64,000 nucleotides of DNA from Archilochus colubris (Eukaryota > Chordata > Aves > Apodiformes > Trochilidae): assembly GCA_023079485.1 (NCBI GenBank), contig CM041084.1, positions 21,542,609-21,606,608 of the forward strand, written 5' to 3'. The translations under genes were made by a program, and so were the position numbers. Below the pieces are notes generated by a model. It worked only from the letters and a program-made list of their open reading frames with translations. It was not told the DNA's origin and did not search any database. Every line of letters begins with the position of its first letter. Within the stretch, counting starts at the first letter, position 1. Positions 36,746-51,700 of the stretch are shown here, in pieces.

Positions 36746-39700
36746 AACACTGTGAGAAATACTTGATGCCCTTTGAGCAACCTGGTACTTCAGAGAAGTA
36801 GGAGAAGTATTGGTAAATCAAGGGCCATGGGGAGCATGTGGTGAATACAAGGCTTGCTGTCTCTTCTAGTTTTCCTATTTGAAATGGACCTGACTCATCT
36901 TACTGCTCCAGGCAGCACTGATCCTTACAGTGTTCCTCTGTAGGACTTCACAGACAGGTGAATAAGGAATGCCAGATGCAGCACAGTTTCCAGTGCAGCT
37001 GGGTAGGAAAGCAACAGATTGTCCAGCTCTTATTATTCTGCCATGAATGAACAATAGGTTTCTTAATGCCAAACATTTCCTAATGAGTCTCATGAGATAT
37101 AATTTCCTGTGCTTTGCCGGTTGGGATGGAACTCTCGGTCTAATTGCAACCAAACTTGATGGAGCAGCCTCAATTATTGAACTTCCACATTTTTAATGAA
37201 AGGAAGAAACTAGGTAATGGAGAAAGACTGTCTCAGTGTCTCTGTCATCAGGTTTGGCACTAACTGGAAAGAAAGTCTGTGCAGTGCACATCAAAGGTAA
37301 GTACAGGGAGAAATGAGCCCAGCAAGTGAGCTCAGACTGAGTTCATGCATCTTTCAGTATCAGTCACAAAACTATAGGGAGTGGACCTGCAGCTGATGAG
37401 GTGGACTATCTGGATGTAGAAGGTCTATGCTCCATGTCCCAGAAGGGCAGTTCCTTGGAAACTAAGTATTTTATGTTTCTAAGCTTTCTATCCCTCCTGG
37501 CCTCTCTCTGTAATGGGGGCTGTAACTGAAGAGGTGTCAGTAATTTCACTGAAATTATGGAGTTTCTCCATAATTACAGTCATATTTACCATTCTTTTGC
37601 CATGTGCCTTGGCACTGAAGCTCCCTGATCAGACTTCTCTTTCCCTCTTTGAACCTATATGGGGTGTCTGTGCAGCTCAGGGCTGACTGCTGAGTGTCTC
37701 CCATGTGAGGTACAATTGAGCAGCCTAATTGCTGGTCAGATGAGAGGCTTCATATGGGATATGAAGACTGAGAAAGAAGTCAGTATTATTGGCAAGTTAT
37801 GCAAAAGCAGAGACCCCCAGAGTCCGTCTTCTAGGAAGGTTACTTCCCACTGCTTTTCCCATGTGGGATCTAATCACAAGACATGTTCCCCAGCATGGGT
37901 CCTAGGCCATATGGCATTATCTTCACCCTAGTGAAAGGCCATCCTTGAAGGCCTCTGTTGAACTTCTAACTTGCTTTTCTCCGGCAAAAAGATAGATGGA
38001 AACCTCAGTGATCCCACCTCTAGATGGCATGATGATACTATGAAATGTTCAAGGTTTTTTTTTATGTCTCAAGGGATCATTAAGCCATTGTCAAGGCAAG
38101 AGCATTCTCCAAAGCCCAACACCCAGGATCCATATTGGCTGTTACTGATTTGTAGCATGTCTGGAGAGATCATGGTGCAAGTACTGGAATGTGGATTTTA
38201 AAAGCCAAAATAAAAAACTGCTGGACATGTACAGCAGCCACACTAGCAAATATTAACTTTTAAAATCAGTTTTCAAATACTAAGAGGGCACAGCTCACAA
38301 TTTATGAAAGCATCGGTTCAGGATTTAGTTTTTGTGGCAATCACATTCGGGTTGCAAGAATGCAAAATAAGGCTGCTGCTGCTGAACTTCAGTCACCATT
38401 TTCATTCTCCAAATCTGCTTGCATTTGAAGGGAAATAAAATGCAATAATATGTGCACATATTGGTCATACAGATTCAAGCACATCTGCAAATAAAACATT
38501 TAGAGACTCAGAGAAAATTATTTCCCCTTCATTAAGCACATGAAACTCTCAGCAACTTCAACAGGAGCCGTGCACATGTGTTTGACTGGATTCCTCAGTT
38601 TTGCTTGTGGGCATGGAAGAAGTCCAAATGATAATTTTCAAGAGAAAAAACACCCTGATTTCTGAGGTGTTTTGTATTGAGTTATTTTTCTGGTTTGTGC
38701 CTTGTCTGAACTCTTCAGTTCATAGTTGTTAAAGAATGCCCCAAATGCCAGATCCCAAGTAGTCTTCACTTTTCAAACATCAAAGAAATAAAATTTTACA
38801 CTAGCTCTAGTGATCCCCTGCAGTTCTGTGCTCTGAAGAGCAATAAAAATGGAACCTAGATGGGTAGACACGATATATTATTTGACAGATCAAACCCCAT
38901 GCTGGTGAAAAATTTCTTATGGAAGCAGTTAAGAAATGAAAAGTACTTATTTGCTCCACAAGAAGAAATAGTTCTAAAAATAGCTTTCTGCTCTGCAGTC
39001 TCCTGTGACACTAGACAGCCACTTTGGGTCCTGTCATGGTTTTCAGCAGCCACTCTGTCTTCCCCAGCATTTAGATTGGCACTTTTCAAACCAGACCTGC
39101 CAGGCTGGAGATGAGATGCCTGGCTTTGCAGATCACTCAGTTCTTGTGTCTCAGGAGGGACTGCTCCTAGAAACCTCTGATGATTTTGCAGGTGAGGGGA
39201 AGCATTTTGCAGCAATGCTTTAAACTGTGGTGCACTCACTCTGAAAATGAGCTTATGACCTCATCTTGCAGTAGTTAAATATCTCAGAGAGATAACCCCA
39301 GTGGCCTGTGCATGTGCAATTTCAGAATTCCCAAATTCTATTACCTTGTAAGGAATTACCAAAATCTGGGAAAACTGGAAAACGCTAGATTGAGACTTTT
39401 ATTTCTAAAATATATTAATCTGTTTTGGATTTATGCATCATGTTATTGCCTTATGAAGGTTTTTATTCCCTGCTGGTGTTGGCCTGAGCCTTGACAGCTG
39501 TAGCTGATGGTGCAAGTGCTGTTTGGCTGCTGCTGTGGTTAAGAGAAATCTGTTGGAGTGGTGACATCTCAGACCACCTGAAGCCAATTGCACTCACTCT
39601 ACTGGCAATGCCCTTGGTCTGGGAACAGAGAAGAAAAAAAATCTGAAACATGAACTTGGGATAGGCATCTGGAGCAGAAAGCCTCCAACAACTGGCTAAA

Positions 39701-42700
39701 TTAAATTCTAAGCAACTGGTTCTGGAGCCTGACACAAGACCTGAACTGCAGGCACTGCTCCCAGTTTAGCTTACAATATCTTACTTTATATTTTGCATCC
39801 CTATATCCCCCTGCAGCTTCACTGGATATATTTTTCACAGTTCATTGCTTATAACTACAGTTTAGTGCTGCTGCAAGTTGTGAAAGCTGCTCTGCTGAGC
39901 TGCAATGGCTGCAGAGACTTCTGTAGTGCTCTGTAGAAAGGTGTGTGTGGGTGTGAAAAAAGAATTTATTGCAGTTTGAAAGATCTTCAGGTCCTTGAGC
40001 ACGGACAGAGCAAAATATTGGATTTTAAAACCCTTCTTGAATCTGTTGCATGTATCTGCTATATTATTAACAGTTATTTTTTAAAAATTGCATATACAAC
40101 AATGTGAAATTCAGCAAGTACTAATATGTTTCCTTTATTTTTATTGCAACAGAATCTCCAAAGCCCTAAGGCCATGAAGAATAACAACAAAACTCTCCAG
40201 TAAAGGGTGTCAGAATTCAGGTTTTGTAAGAAATAGTGAATCATTCATGCTGCCTAACTAATACATCCTGTTCTGCCTCTGCTGGGAATGTAAAAAATTA
40301 CGAAAGCAGCCAAAGCAATAACAATACAGTTTTTCTCACTATGAGTAACATAGATTGAAGTAGTGATTTTCTTGTTCAGGAAGTCAAATGTTAACATCTT
40401 GTCAATAGGCATACATTGGCCTGCCTGGTACCCTGAGCAGATTCAGCACTAACATCGGGGAGGGCAGAAAAACATGTGAAGAAAGAGTGTAACTATGTTG
40501 TTTCCTTTCCCTTCATTTAAAAGGGAATGTATAAAGGGATTCCTCTTACATATCTCAGTGTGAATGTCAGTTCATCTTTCTAGTATAACAACAAGCTGAT
40601 ACCTAAGCATCATTGCTGTATATATTTTGCCCTTACTTATATAAAAAGATATTTATTTTTTAAAATGTAATATTTTGTTATCTTTCATACTTAGTAGGAA
40701 GAATTTGCAGCTCTGGCTGTCCTCTGAATGCATGGATTCATACACTTTCCAGTAGAGAGGTTTCATGCACCAGGGAGAGTGCAAAGCTGGTGGTGGCTGC
40801 CCCACTGTCAATCACAGTCCAGACTAGAAGTTGGAAATTTCCTTTCTTACGGACATTTCTTCATTATCCAGTCTCTCAGAGAATTATAAGGTCACAGTCT
40901 TGTGGTATCTATTTCCATTATACTACATTTTTTCTGGCATAAGGAAAAATTACTGTCTCTGGAATGGATTCTAACCCCCATTCAGAATAATTAGTTAAAA
41001 TAAATTATTGGCTTCAACATGGATCTTCACTAGAGTAAATTAGGTCTGAATCTGGCTATATTTCTTTTGAGCAGAGGTTGCTAGAGTCTGAAAATAATGA
41101 TATCTCTCTGTGCTGAGGCTGTATTTTTGTGATGATCTCGCTGTAATTTTCTTTAATTGAAGGACATCTGTTATCTCTGCAGTACATTAGTGATTCTTTT
41201 ATCAATGTTTAAATCAAAGGGAGTTTGAGCAGAGAAAGTTGCTTTGAGTGCATCCACCATCTTCTTAATTCCTTAAAGAAATCCTGTATCCTCATCTGTT
41301 TTATTACTGAGGTCTGTAATATGGCAAACATAAAATTCTCTTCCTCAATTTTTCATCTCACTTTACTTATTTTTATTAAAAAAGACAAACTAAAGTGGCA
41401 CATGATCTTTTTGTTCTCTAGTTTCCTCACTAAATCCCTAAGGCAGCTATTTCACTCCATTTGAACACCACTACCTTCTCCTGATTTTTTAAGAAATCCT
41501 GCTCTAAAATCGTAGTTGCAGTGCTGTTTCCTCCTCTACTTGAACGAGCAATGGTTGAACAGACCATGTGATTGTTCATCTGGATGTGGATTTTATGTTT
41601 TATCTTAATTTTGCCCCACTGTAAGTCAATGCATTAAATGGACACTCAAGAATATCATTTCATAAAATGTCAGAAAATTTACTGCAGCCTATGGGAGTTG
41701 TGCAGGGTGTTTGTACTCTGTCTGTCCTCATTTCTCTTGTCCTCACAATCTTCCTCCAAACTGACTCCTCCTGTTCTGTAGAACAGGATGGCAATGTCAC
41801 ACATCATCTTTTTTTGCCTCTTATTCCTTCTCAGGGGTAGAGAAAATTATTTAACCTACTTAGGGTTCAGTGCGATCTCTCAGCATATTATTCATATGGA
41901 TACTGTGTTCACACCTCTCCACTATGTTATTAATGCTTAATTAAGAAATGATCTGATCTAATCAGTTACAACTTTAGAGCCCTGAGTTTGCTAGTTTAGG
42001 GGGTTCATTTATTTATTTATGTATTTATTTTCTTTTTTATGAAGGATAACAAAAGTTGGAAATACAGAAATGAAGAAAAGTTGAAAACTTCAGATCCAGT
42101 TTCTGATTTTAGTTCTGTGGTAATAAAACTGCACCAGTTTTGCCCCTGTAGTGTTGATTGTTGTCTAGGTCTTTAAATTTCTGTCATTAGGAAAATGCAG
42201 GAGGCAACATACTTGTGCATTTATGGGAAATCTAAAGAGAAGGGATCTGACTGTGAGTGTATCTCCCACTGAGCCAAAATTTACTGTGTTCTTCTTTCTT
42301 CTCAAATTGGTCTTTTGCAACATCAAGGAAAAGTGGCAAAGGAAATGAAAGTAGTTGTATCTAATAGAGTCTTCATTGAAATCCAAAGAACAAAAACTAT
42401 TCTTGCTTAAATTAATGCAGGACAGATAAGTAATGCCAACAGAGCAATTAACAGAGACAAAACAGCTTGCAATTTAGCTGCTATGTTGCACATTCAGTGT
42501 CACTGTTAATTAGTTGGGACAAAACTGTATCTTTGTCATAAGGTAGTAGACCTTAAAGTTTTCGTATATTTGAAGTTCTGTTCTTGCTGGTTAATTGCAA
42601 GATTCTCTGTGTCAGGGAGCCCATAGATGGTAAGAGAGTAAAGGACTTCACGTAATGAAGATTGAAGAGCTGCACCATATAGAACATTGCTCAGATGGAA

Positions 42701-45700
42701 AGCTACTAAGAGCAAGTGCAAGTGAAAAGAAACCTGGGACTCTTGTGAATTTTGGATTGGAGAAAAGTTTTCATGGTAGAACATGGGACATTTTGAAGAA
42801 TCTAACTGGGCTTTAGTTCTCAGAGGGAATGGAATTTCTTGCAGTGAGTAAACACACACTGTGGTATAATTGCTTTTACATTTATTGAAAAGATTCATCA
42901 ACAGGAATTAATTTATTTTGCATTATTTGCCAAGGAGGAGTAAGTGGTTACAAAGAAAACTCATCTGGAGACTAACATCAGTTCAGGAGGGACAATTATT
43001 AAAAAATGTGGAAAATTATCACAATGTGAGTTCTTATTGCTTGATTAAAATAACTGAAGGTATTGGGATTTATTTAATCCCTTGGGTTTTTTACATAATA
43101 TATTTCTGCAGTACTGCTTGTGTTTATACCTTCATCTCCCCCCTCTTAAAACTAGAAGTTTTTTCTTTTCCTTAGGAAGAAAAGTTAGACATGAGGTATG
43201 AGGTGAGAGTAGGATGCAAAGGAACCTAAAACAGTGGCAGAAAAAGTATAATTAAGAATAGGTTGGACTAACTTTTACATTTTCAATGGGTGGTTTGAGT
43301 AAGACAGTTTAACTCCTGCATCCCAAAGTACTGCTTAACCTTAACTAGTCACAAAATTTCAGCAATTTGGCAGTTGCATACACCTGCATGTTTAAAAAAA
43401 GGTAGATCATGCAAAACAATTAGAGAGAGAGAAAGAGAAAGTTAATGCAGCATAAAAAGAGTTTCAGCTGGTGTATATGATGCATGCAATCATCAGCTCA
43501 CCTATAGTGACTTGCCCAGTCCTTTCTAAGCTATATCAAATTTAAAACTTGTTACATGCAGCACAGGGAATAGCAAAGCAAAGGGGGAAGCTGATGTGAT
43601 GGTTTAAAGGTTTCAAAAAACGTAACTTCAGATCTTGCTCAAGATACTGAATGTTTTCTAAAAGATTTACAGTATTGGCCTGTAATGTTTGATGTAACAT
43701 TTGAGTCCTTGTGAAGATGGAATCACAAGCTTGTGATAAATTCTGAAGTTTCTGATTATGGTTTGTCATTTCACCATTGTAGATCACATGAAATAAAATG
43801 GTTTGGTCATATCTAGTAGCTATCGTTTATAAATATTGAACAGTCATCCTTGCTAGGATTGTAGGATGTATCAAGGTTGTGAAGTTGATCAGGTCACTGC
43901 AGATTTAGCCCTGTATTTGTTTAAAGCTCCTTCTGAAACTAACCTTGAATTCTCCAGATACATTTGTCATTTCTAGCTATTTATTTACCAGGTAGTTTGA
44001 AGGGAGTGTTTCAGTTAGCAAGCTTCTGATGAACTGCTTGTTTTGGCTATTTTCTTTTCCCTAATTGTAGTATCTGTAAGAGCACCTAAGTCACCTACAA
44101 ATATAGATCTGAATTCTCTGCAATTAGATAGTTTAGTTAAAAAAAATATAAATTAGTTCCAGTAGCTGATTAAGTCTTGGATAAAGTAAAATTTATGGCT
44201 GTTATGTCTTGTCGTGATCCAAAAACTTTAAAACCATAGAGACACAGAGTGATGATGCCTTGTTGATTAAATTTTCATCCTCATTTAAATAACTCTACAA
44301 CTCTTTGCCCATGCCAGCTGGACATAGGGAATGGTCCATCCTGACCTCCAGAGCTCCTTATTTTAAGTAATTTTCAGTAGGATATTTCTAGTTACTGAAG
44401 GTTAGAACAGCCAGATTATGCAAAGTTTTCTCTACTTCTATGGCTTTGCTTTTTCAGGTTTTGTCTTATCATTCATGTAGGTGATTTCCTGGTTGCATAA
44501 AAACCACTCCCCTAAAATAATATGATCACATTTTTATTCTCTTTTCATTGACATGTGTGTGAAGTGAGGTTGCCTGTCATCCCTCTTTCCAAAACTGGAC
44601 AAATAAATGAATTACGTTTTCCAGTGGCTGAAATTTATTGATAGGATTGAACTCATCACCCCAGGAAATCATATTTACTAACCTTATCCACTCATGTTAT
44701 AAGGCAGAGTAGGAATGGTGACTGCAATCTATGTTTTATACTGCTCCAGTCAGTTCAGACTTAGTGTCTGCTTTATCACCCCAGCAGTAGCCAACTCCTA
44801 GTGCCCATCTATCCACCTACAGAAAAAACAGAAACCTGAATTCCACACGGAGGAGTATTAAATAATGCTCAAGAAAGATGGGCTAGAAGGTGGTGGTGAA
44901 GTGTGTTAGGTGCTGTGCTGTATTGATATCTGAGAAAAGCTTCTATGGTTGCATTCAGTGGTTGTTTTCTGACTGGAATTTGCCACAGTCTTTCCCATCA
45001 ATGGATGAGTAATGTGTGGGTCTGTTGTCACCAGCTGCACCTTTGTCTGTGTCCATCAGAGAAGAAGTTCTCACACTTCCCTCCCTTTTGGAAAAGCCTT
45101 CTGCTAGAGAAGTTGTGAACATACCAAGATACCCGCTTTTTCTGCAAACACTTATCTATAAATCAATTCATAAATGTTAAGATATTCCAGGTCTGAATAA
45201 ATATAAATGTGAAAAAAATGACATCAAGTTACTAAGAAAAGCAAGAAGCCCACTACAATTTGAAGCTTATGGAGGCTGAAGAGTGTTTTGCTGCTACATG
45301 TATGACAGACAATCAAAATAATAGAAAAAGATCTAGGACAGGAAGGTAGGCTAAGCTGGAAGATTGAGACCACAAATACTAAGCACATCTATCAAACCAC
45401 TCAACCTCAGGCAGCATCTAGTAGTTGTAACTAAATTGTGTTGATTTGCTTTGTACAGGGTTTTCATGCATAGGCTGCTCAGAATAGCAGCAATAATATT
45501 ACCTCAGAAAATATATCATAAGAATCATTGACAATATTGCAGAAAAGCTTAAAGAACTGCCAGCATGAAAGGAAATGGGATATTTATTCATTTCAAGCTG
45601 GATATGGATATAGTCCCAGCAATGGAGATATTACTTCTGAAAGAAAATCCACCAACAGTAGAAGGTGAAGAGGTAAAATTTGTGTTTGCTGGGGTCACCT

Positions 45701-48700
45701 AACCTCCAGAAGAGAATATATGAATTAAATTTTCTGACAAATAAGCTGGAACAGATGCAATTTTTAATGCTACAAGGAAAAGAAATGCCTATTATTAGTT
45801 TAAGAACACAGAAAATGCTTGCTTTCATTTGAGGGATGTTCACTGGAAAGGGGAATAAATAGGAGATGGGAAAAAATCTTTCTTGAATAGGAAAACTTTT
45901 GACTGAAATGTGATAACTTTCTGATGTTTTTAGAAGTTCACCTTAAGATTAAGGCAGAAACTCACTTACAAGTTGCTTCATCTGGAAATCATAGAACCAG
46001 AGAGGGAAAAAAATAAGTGGTGATACTGTCATTGATCTCTGCAGCAGCAAAAGTGGATCCCTTCATTTGAAAGTATACCACAACCTAAAAAAATATAAAG
46101 TAAAAAAGCAGAAAAAAGAGTAGCTGAAGCTGCATATGCACTGAAGCATCAGGAGGTCTCCAACAGATACTATTAGGGAAATAAAAAATATCTTAATGCA
46201 CTTTCAGTACTTTTTGAGGGGGACAAATTTTCTTAAGAGACTGTTTTGTAGATTCATGGTACCTGAGATGTAGCATAAGAAGATGCTGGACATGAGGGGG
46301 AATTACCCCTTTTTTTTATTTATTTATTTTTTAAATGAAGCCTAAGTTGGCTGATGCTTTCTGAGAGCCTGATGGGTTCATTTCCATAGGATCAGTAAGT
46401 CGGAAAGTGGGAAAAGTGCAGATATCTGCGCGGTGGTAGGTGTTGGGTCCATGCTGACAGCAGGTATGTGAGTAGCAAGATTGTGTTTTTTAAGCCCTAT
46501 CAAGAGAACATAGATGCCTACATAATCATCTGAGCACTAGAACTGACAATAAAACTTCAGATGGAGTACCTAAAAAAGGTTTTTTTTTTTTTCTGTGGCT
46601 GATTCACAGTGTCACAATTTTTCCTTCAAACAGAAAGAAGTTAGATGGGCAGGAGGAATTTAATTTGAGATAGGCTAGACAAGGAAGAAATGTGTACTTC
46701 CAATCAGAACTGCAGGAAGTTTTTCAGAATGTTCAAAACTGCTTTAAGATCAAGATGAAAAACTACCACTTCTCTTATTTATAGAGCAGACTTGTCAGCT
46801 CCAGGATTTGAGCTTTTTGAAAATTCCTCTCTTAGCTTACAACCTATAGCTATGTCCACAGTTGCTCGTATGCTTGAGAAACTGCAAGGAACTGAGGCTG
46901 GTGAAACAAAGATGATTAAACCATGCAGAAGTTTCTCTGTCTCTGCTTTTGCCAGCCTGAGCAGTTAAGAGCAAACACTTTCAGTGTGATTCAGCTGCAT
47001 GTTGAGGTGGATGTGTCTGAAAATCAACAATGTATGAAGTCAGTCTGCAGCTGCACAGTATGCTTGATGGGATCGTAGGTGTCAGATACCTTCTATGCAT
47101 GCATGGAACACATCTGTCCAGGTGTGCAGTGGGTGCACAGGAAGCCCAAGCAGTTCTTATTCAGTGGGACTCTTTTAAGAGTGGCAAGTGTGAACAGTGT
47201 AGAGCAAGTTATGAAATGACATAAATGTAATTCTTTAACTAAACCTATTGACTTCCCTAGGGTTAGCTTTGCGGGGAAGGTACTGAATGAGGTAAGACTC
47301 ATTTATTGGTTGTCTTTGAGCTCCACAGTGCAAAGGATTCAAAGCTTCTTGAGAAGGGTTGGCCTTAGGCCGTAAACACTCTAACAGTGTCTAAAATGTC
47401 CTTATATTCTTGGACAGTCCCAGTGCCTGGCAACCACAGTGATTTCTACTTCAGTTCTTTGTCAAGACCTGTCTTGACTGAGTTACAGCTTTTGAGAATA
47501 TGCATGATGAAGTACCCAGAGACATTAAACTATGTGCTGCTTATGCAGAAATCTTGGAAAGCTGGTGTCTTTAGCTTGAAGGGTTGTTTTCCTTACCTTG
47601 ATGGTGATTAATCACCCTTCCTTGCTTCTTCAACTGCATCCAGTAATGAAGATTTTGTCTGGCCACTGTGCAGGGTAGATTAAAATTTCTGTACTCAAAG
47701 GATTACAGTTAAATGAGGGCTCATTTAAATACTTAAATTATTAATGAATAGTGCAGGTAGGGTTGCTATCCAGCTCTGTGAACTTCATGCTTTCATTGGG
47801 AAACCTGCAGTTTTTGAACTGCCAGTCAGATCTTAAAAAGCACATAAGGATTTGTTTTTTTGCAAAGGCTTAAAGAAGAAAAGTCATTTAAATGTAGTAA
47901 GTCTCTTCATTCACTGTAAGTTATCAGCAGCATAATAGATTTGTTGATGTCTATACCTTCAACCTGTCAATTAGTAAGTAAATAAAATAGAATAAAACTA
48001 TCCTTAATAATTTCAGTGACTCATAATGAAAAACTTATTCACTTATTTAAAAAAAAATAATATCGATGCTAAAGATTTCAGAGCAACCAAGAGTTAACAT
48101 CTGAGGCTTTTCACAGGGGAAATACTAAAGTTGGACATGCATATTGACTTAGTCTGGCATTGATCCACATACTGTGTGACAGTAATGGCTGAAGGTTCTC
48201 AATGACTTCTATATTCCTTTTCGAATGGTCTTGTGACAGCACAGCTGCATATTTGGTGTGCCTGCAACCTGGGGTGAAATATTCAGGAAAACACAGTAGT
48301 AATGTTCTTTTACCCTTTGATTCCTTTGCAATGTTAAGTCCTTAAAAGCCTGTCTTCCTGGAAAAGAAAGAAAACTTGTCTCAATCCTCATCTGGCAATG
48401 AAGGGTACATACTGTTAGAAATAAGACTTCCTTTGAGTCCCTGCATGTGCACTCAGTACTTAGAGAAAGGTAGAAATAACTGTCATTAAGTCTGGCCTCC
48501 AGCTTTGCATTAATGTATTTTTAAAGCTGTAATATTTCTGCTTCTTGTAGATGAGTTGATGGGGAATAGGTAAACTCAGTTTAAAATAAGTTCTTGCTTT
48601 GAGTCAGGCAACCTGTGAGACTGTTGAACTGTTGATTGCAAATGGAACTTAAAGAGAAACACTGGGAAACATATGAAAAACAGGGAAAATGAGGCAATAG

Positions 48701-51700
48701 TTGCTGGTATTGCACTTGTCTACCTTTTTCATGACTGCCATAATAGCTGGCTTGCATTTATGAAAGGGCTGAGTGGTCTGATGCCAAATACAGCTCCATC
48801 TTAGTCATCAGTGGAAACCTTTTATGATATTATTAAAGAAACAATAATCTTGGTATTCAAATACTCATCTATCTAGTTCAATATTTTGCCTCTGATAACA
48901 GGACATATCAGATGTGTTACAAAAATACAAATTTGGCAATTATTTAATATTTTGAGTATACTTCAAATTTCTTTTTTTTCAAAATCTTCTTGAGTGAGAA
49001 GCTGTTCAAGGAGTAATGATAAGATACATTCCCACCAAAGCTCTTGGCATTATGGTATCTCTGGATATTTTCCTGATCAGGATGAATTCATAATAATTTT
49101 GGGGAGCTAGGAAAGATGCTAACATACAGATATATTGTGGAAGAGGTTGGCCACAGGCTAGTTGTGCATTGCCTGGGGAAAGTTTCCATTATCTGCCTTT
49201 CAGTCTTAGGGAACTCTCTTTTACATTAAGAGAGAGGACAAGAGAAACAGAAGAAATAATTTTAGATGTTGTGAAGGAGAGAAACATGAATAGTAATCAG
49301 TGGAAAACATCCAGATGGCTCATAATCAACATGAAAACCCTGCTCCTGTGGACCCCAGGCACATCTATGCTTGTGCTTTTTATGAAGCATCATGATATTC
49401 AAGAGAAAACCAAAGATGCTTCATGAGTTTTGCAGAATAATACTGAGGAAGACCAAGAACTGTGTGAAATAGACAGCACGTGGCAAGTATGCCATCACTG
49501 AAATCCTGAAGGAATATAAAAATTCAGGCCATATATTAAGCCAATGATTTTTAGGACTACACTAATACTTTTTGCTTGGATCTGAATACAAATGTGCCTG
49601 AATTTTTATTTTATTTTTTTAAAACTCTGTTCTAATCACAGTCATTACTACAAAAAAAAGCCCCTAAGAAATTACTTCTGGACATTGCTCTCATTTGGAA
49701 CCTGGCTGTGAATTAAAACCAGGCACTGGATGGATAGAATACTCCATTTTATCCCAGTACTCACATGAGAAGTGGGATTCTAATCCAGTGAGGAGTTAAA
49801 ATGTGGTTTAACTAGTCCAGTTAGCCTGCATGGTGTAAGTACATGGTGTTAAGTATTCAGATGTAAGTATTGCTCTCTGTAATAATGGTATGAGACAGAC
49901 CTTTAATTTTATACCAGACATACTCAATAGCAAGGATGATGTAGACTCTTTCTGCAGCTACTTCCCCATACCTCTTGCTAACAAGCAGATTGTCACTCCC
50001 AGGTCCGATGTGTCAGGAGCACATTGGAGCTCTGCAGCTTTCACAGACTCTTCTTAAGAAAAATAGTATGAGCTACTTGGGTACATGTGAGAAGTTCCTA
50101 AGACTTGCAGTAACCCTGAACCTTTCAGATGAAGGTGGGTGGCATTTGAAAGCCAGCAACCAAATTTCAAATTTACCTGTTCTGTATGCTCATTAGATGA
50201 ACACAGAGGGGGAGGAAAAAAAAGACCAAAAAAAAAAAGACCTATAACAGCATTATCAGATTCCAAAAGTATGTAGTACACTTTCATTATGGGAGAATAA
50301 AAAGACATAAAAAAATGTTCAGCCAGACCTTGGGCAGTCTGTAGCATTTGAAAGGGAGACTGGAACAGAAATGCTGCCAAAACCATAAGTCAGAGCCTAA
50401 AAGCAAATATTTTTGTCTCAAATTGCATTTTGCCAGCATCCCAGAATTGCTAATTGCCTTCCTCCTCTCAATCTGCCACTAGAATGACTGTGCAGAAAAA
50501 CTTGTGCCAACCCCCTTAGTTACCTGTGTCTCCACCACATTTTTCTGTGAGCTATGTTGGGGATGTGGTTTTCTCAAAGGCACTGGTGGGGAGCTAAGAA
50601 GTAAAGGTGATATGCCAAGTGCTACTTGGAACTTTTCCAGACTTTATTGCTGCTTTTTGAGACTGATGTAGGTTTAAAAATGTACTGCATCCAGATCATT
50701 GTACTGCCCTGTACATGCAGTCCATGCAGTGTTGTCTTCAGAGCAAATCTCTCACAGAAGGCTCCATGGGCATCATTAATTCTGTAATCTTCTGTGTGAT
50801 ATTAGCAAAGGTTCCATGCTTTGCATTGTGAGGAGGGGAGGAGAGAACAGTTGCAGAACAGCATTACTTGCTCTAGTCATGCTGATGCTGTCCTACCATT
50901 GTCAGTGCAGAAGAGGCAATTAATCAAAATCAGCCTGGTGGAAATCTGGGAGTTTTTTCCATTCTTCCCTTGCTGCCTCAAGCTGGAAGAGCACTGGGTC
51001 GGTGTGGTGGGAACAGAATAGGTGTTTTACCTTTCAGTGTTGCCTTGACAGAGTTCTGCTCAGCCAAAGCACAACTGGAGAGTGTGTGTGCCTGTGAAGA
51101 CACCAGGACCACAGAGGGAGCACTGTTGGAGAGAAAGTGAACCCAGGAGGTTTTGGGGATCAACATAATTTTCCAGGCCTTCAGTGGTCACCTGACATAA
51201 AAAAAGAAAATATAAATGGTCCTTCATTGCTGTTTAGTTGGGATGATTCTTATCAATTATATAGTTTTGCTTCTCTGAAGCTTTGGATGGTTCCTGCAAT
51301 GTCCCATCAATAAAGAATGTGAGACCTCTGGTCTTTGATGTAGTCTCTTATTTTTTCCTGCTTCTTTGGGGTTGGTTCTGTGTCTGGGTTTTTGGTTTAT
51401 TGCTTTTCTCTTTCTCTCTTGTCCCAGTACTTTATGCTTAACAGTTGTAGTTAATAACTAATAGTTATTAGTTCTCATAAAGGTATTTTGGAGTCTTCTA
51501 TAACAGTCATTCAGAAGATCTTGCTAGAGCTGGGGTTAGACAGGAAGTGGCTGTATTTTGTCTTACTCTCATGTGAATTTTGGACTAAAAATATATAGTC
51601 TCTCTATGGCAGCCCAGCAACTTTAAATATCAAGAAATGTAGTTAATGGAGGGAAAAAAAAGTAAATAAAAGTTTTGTATTAAGTCTCATTAAATTACAA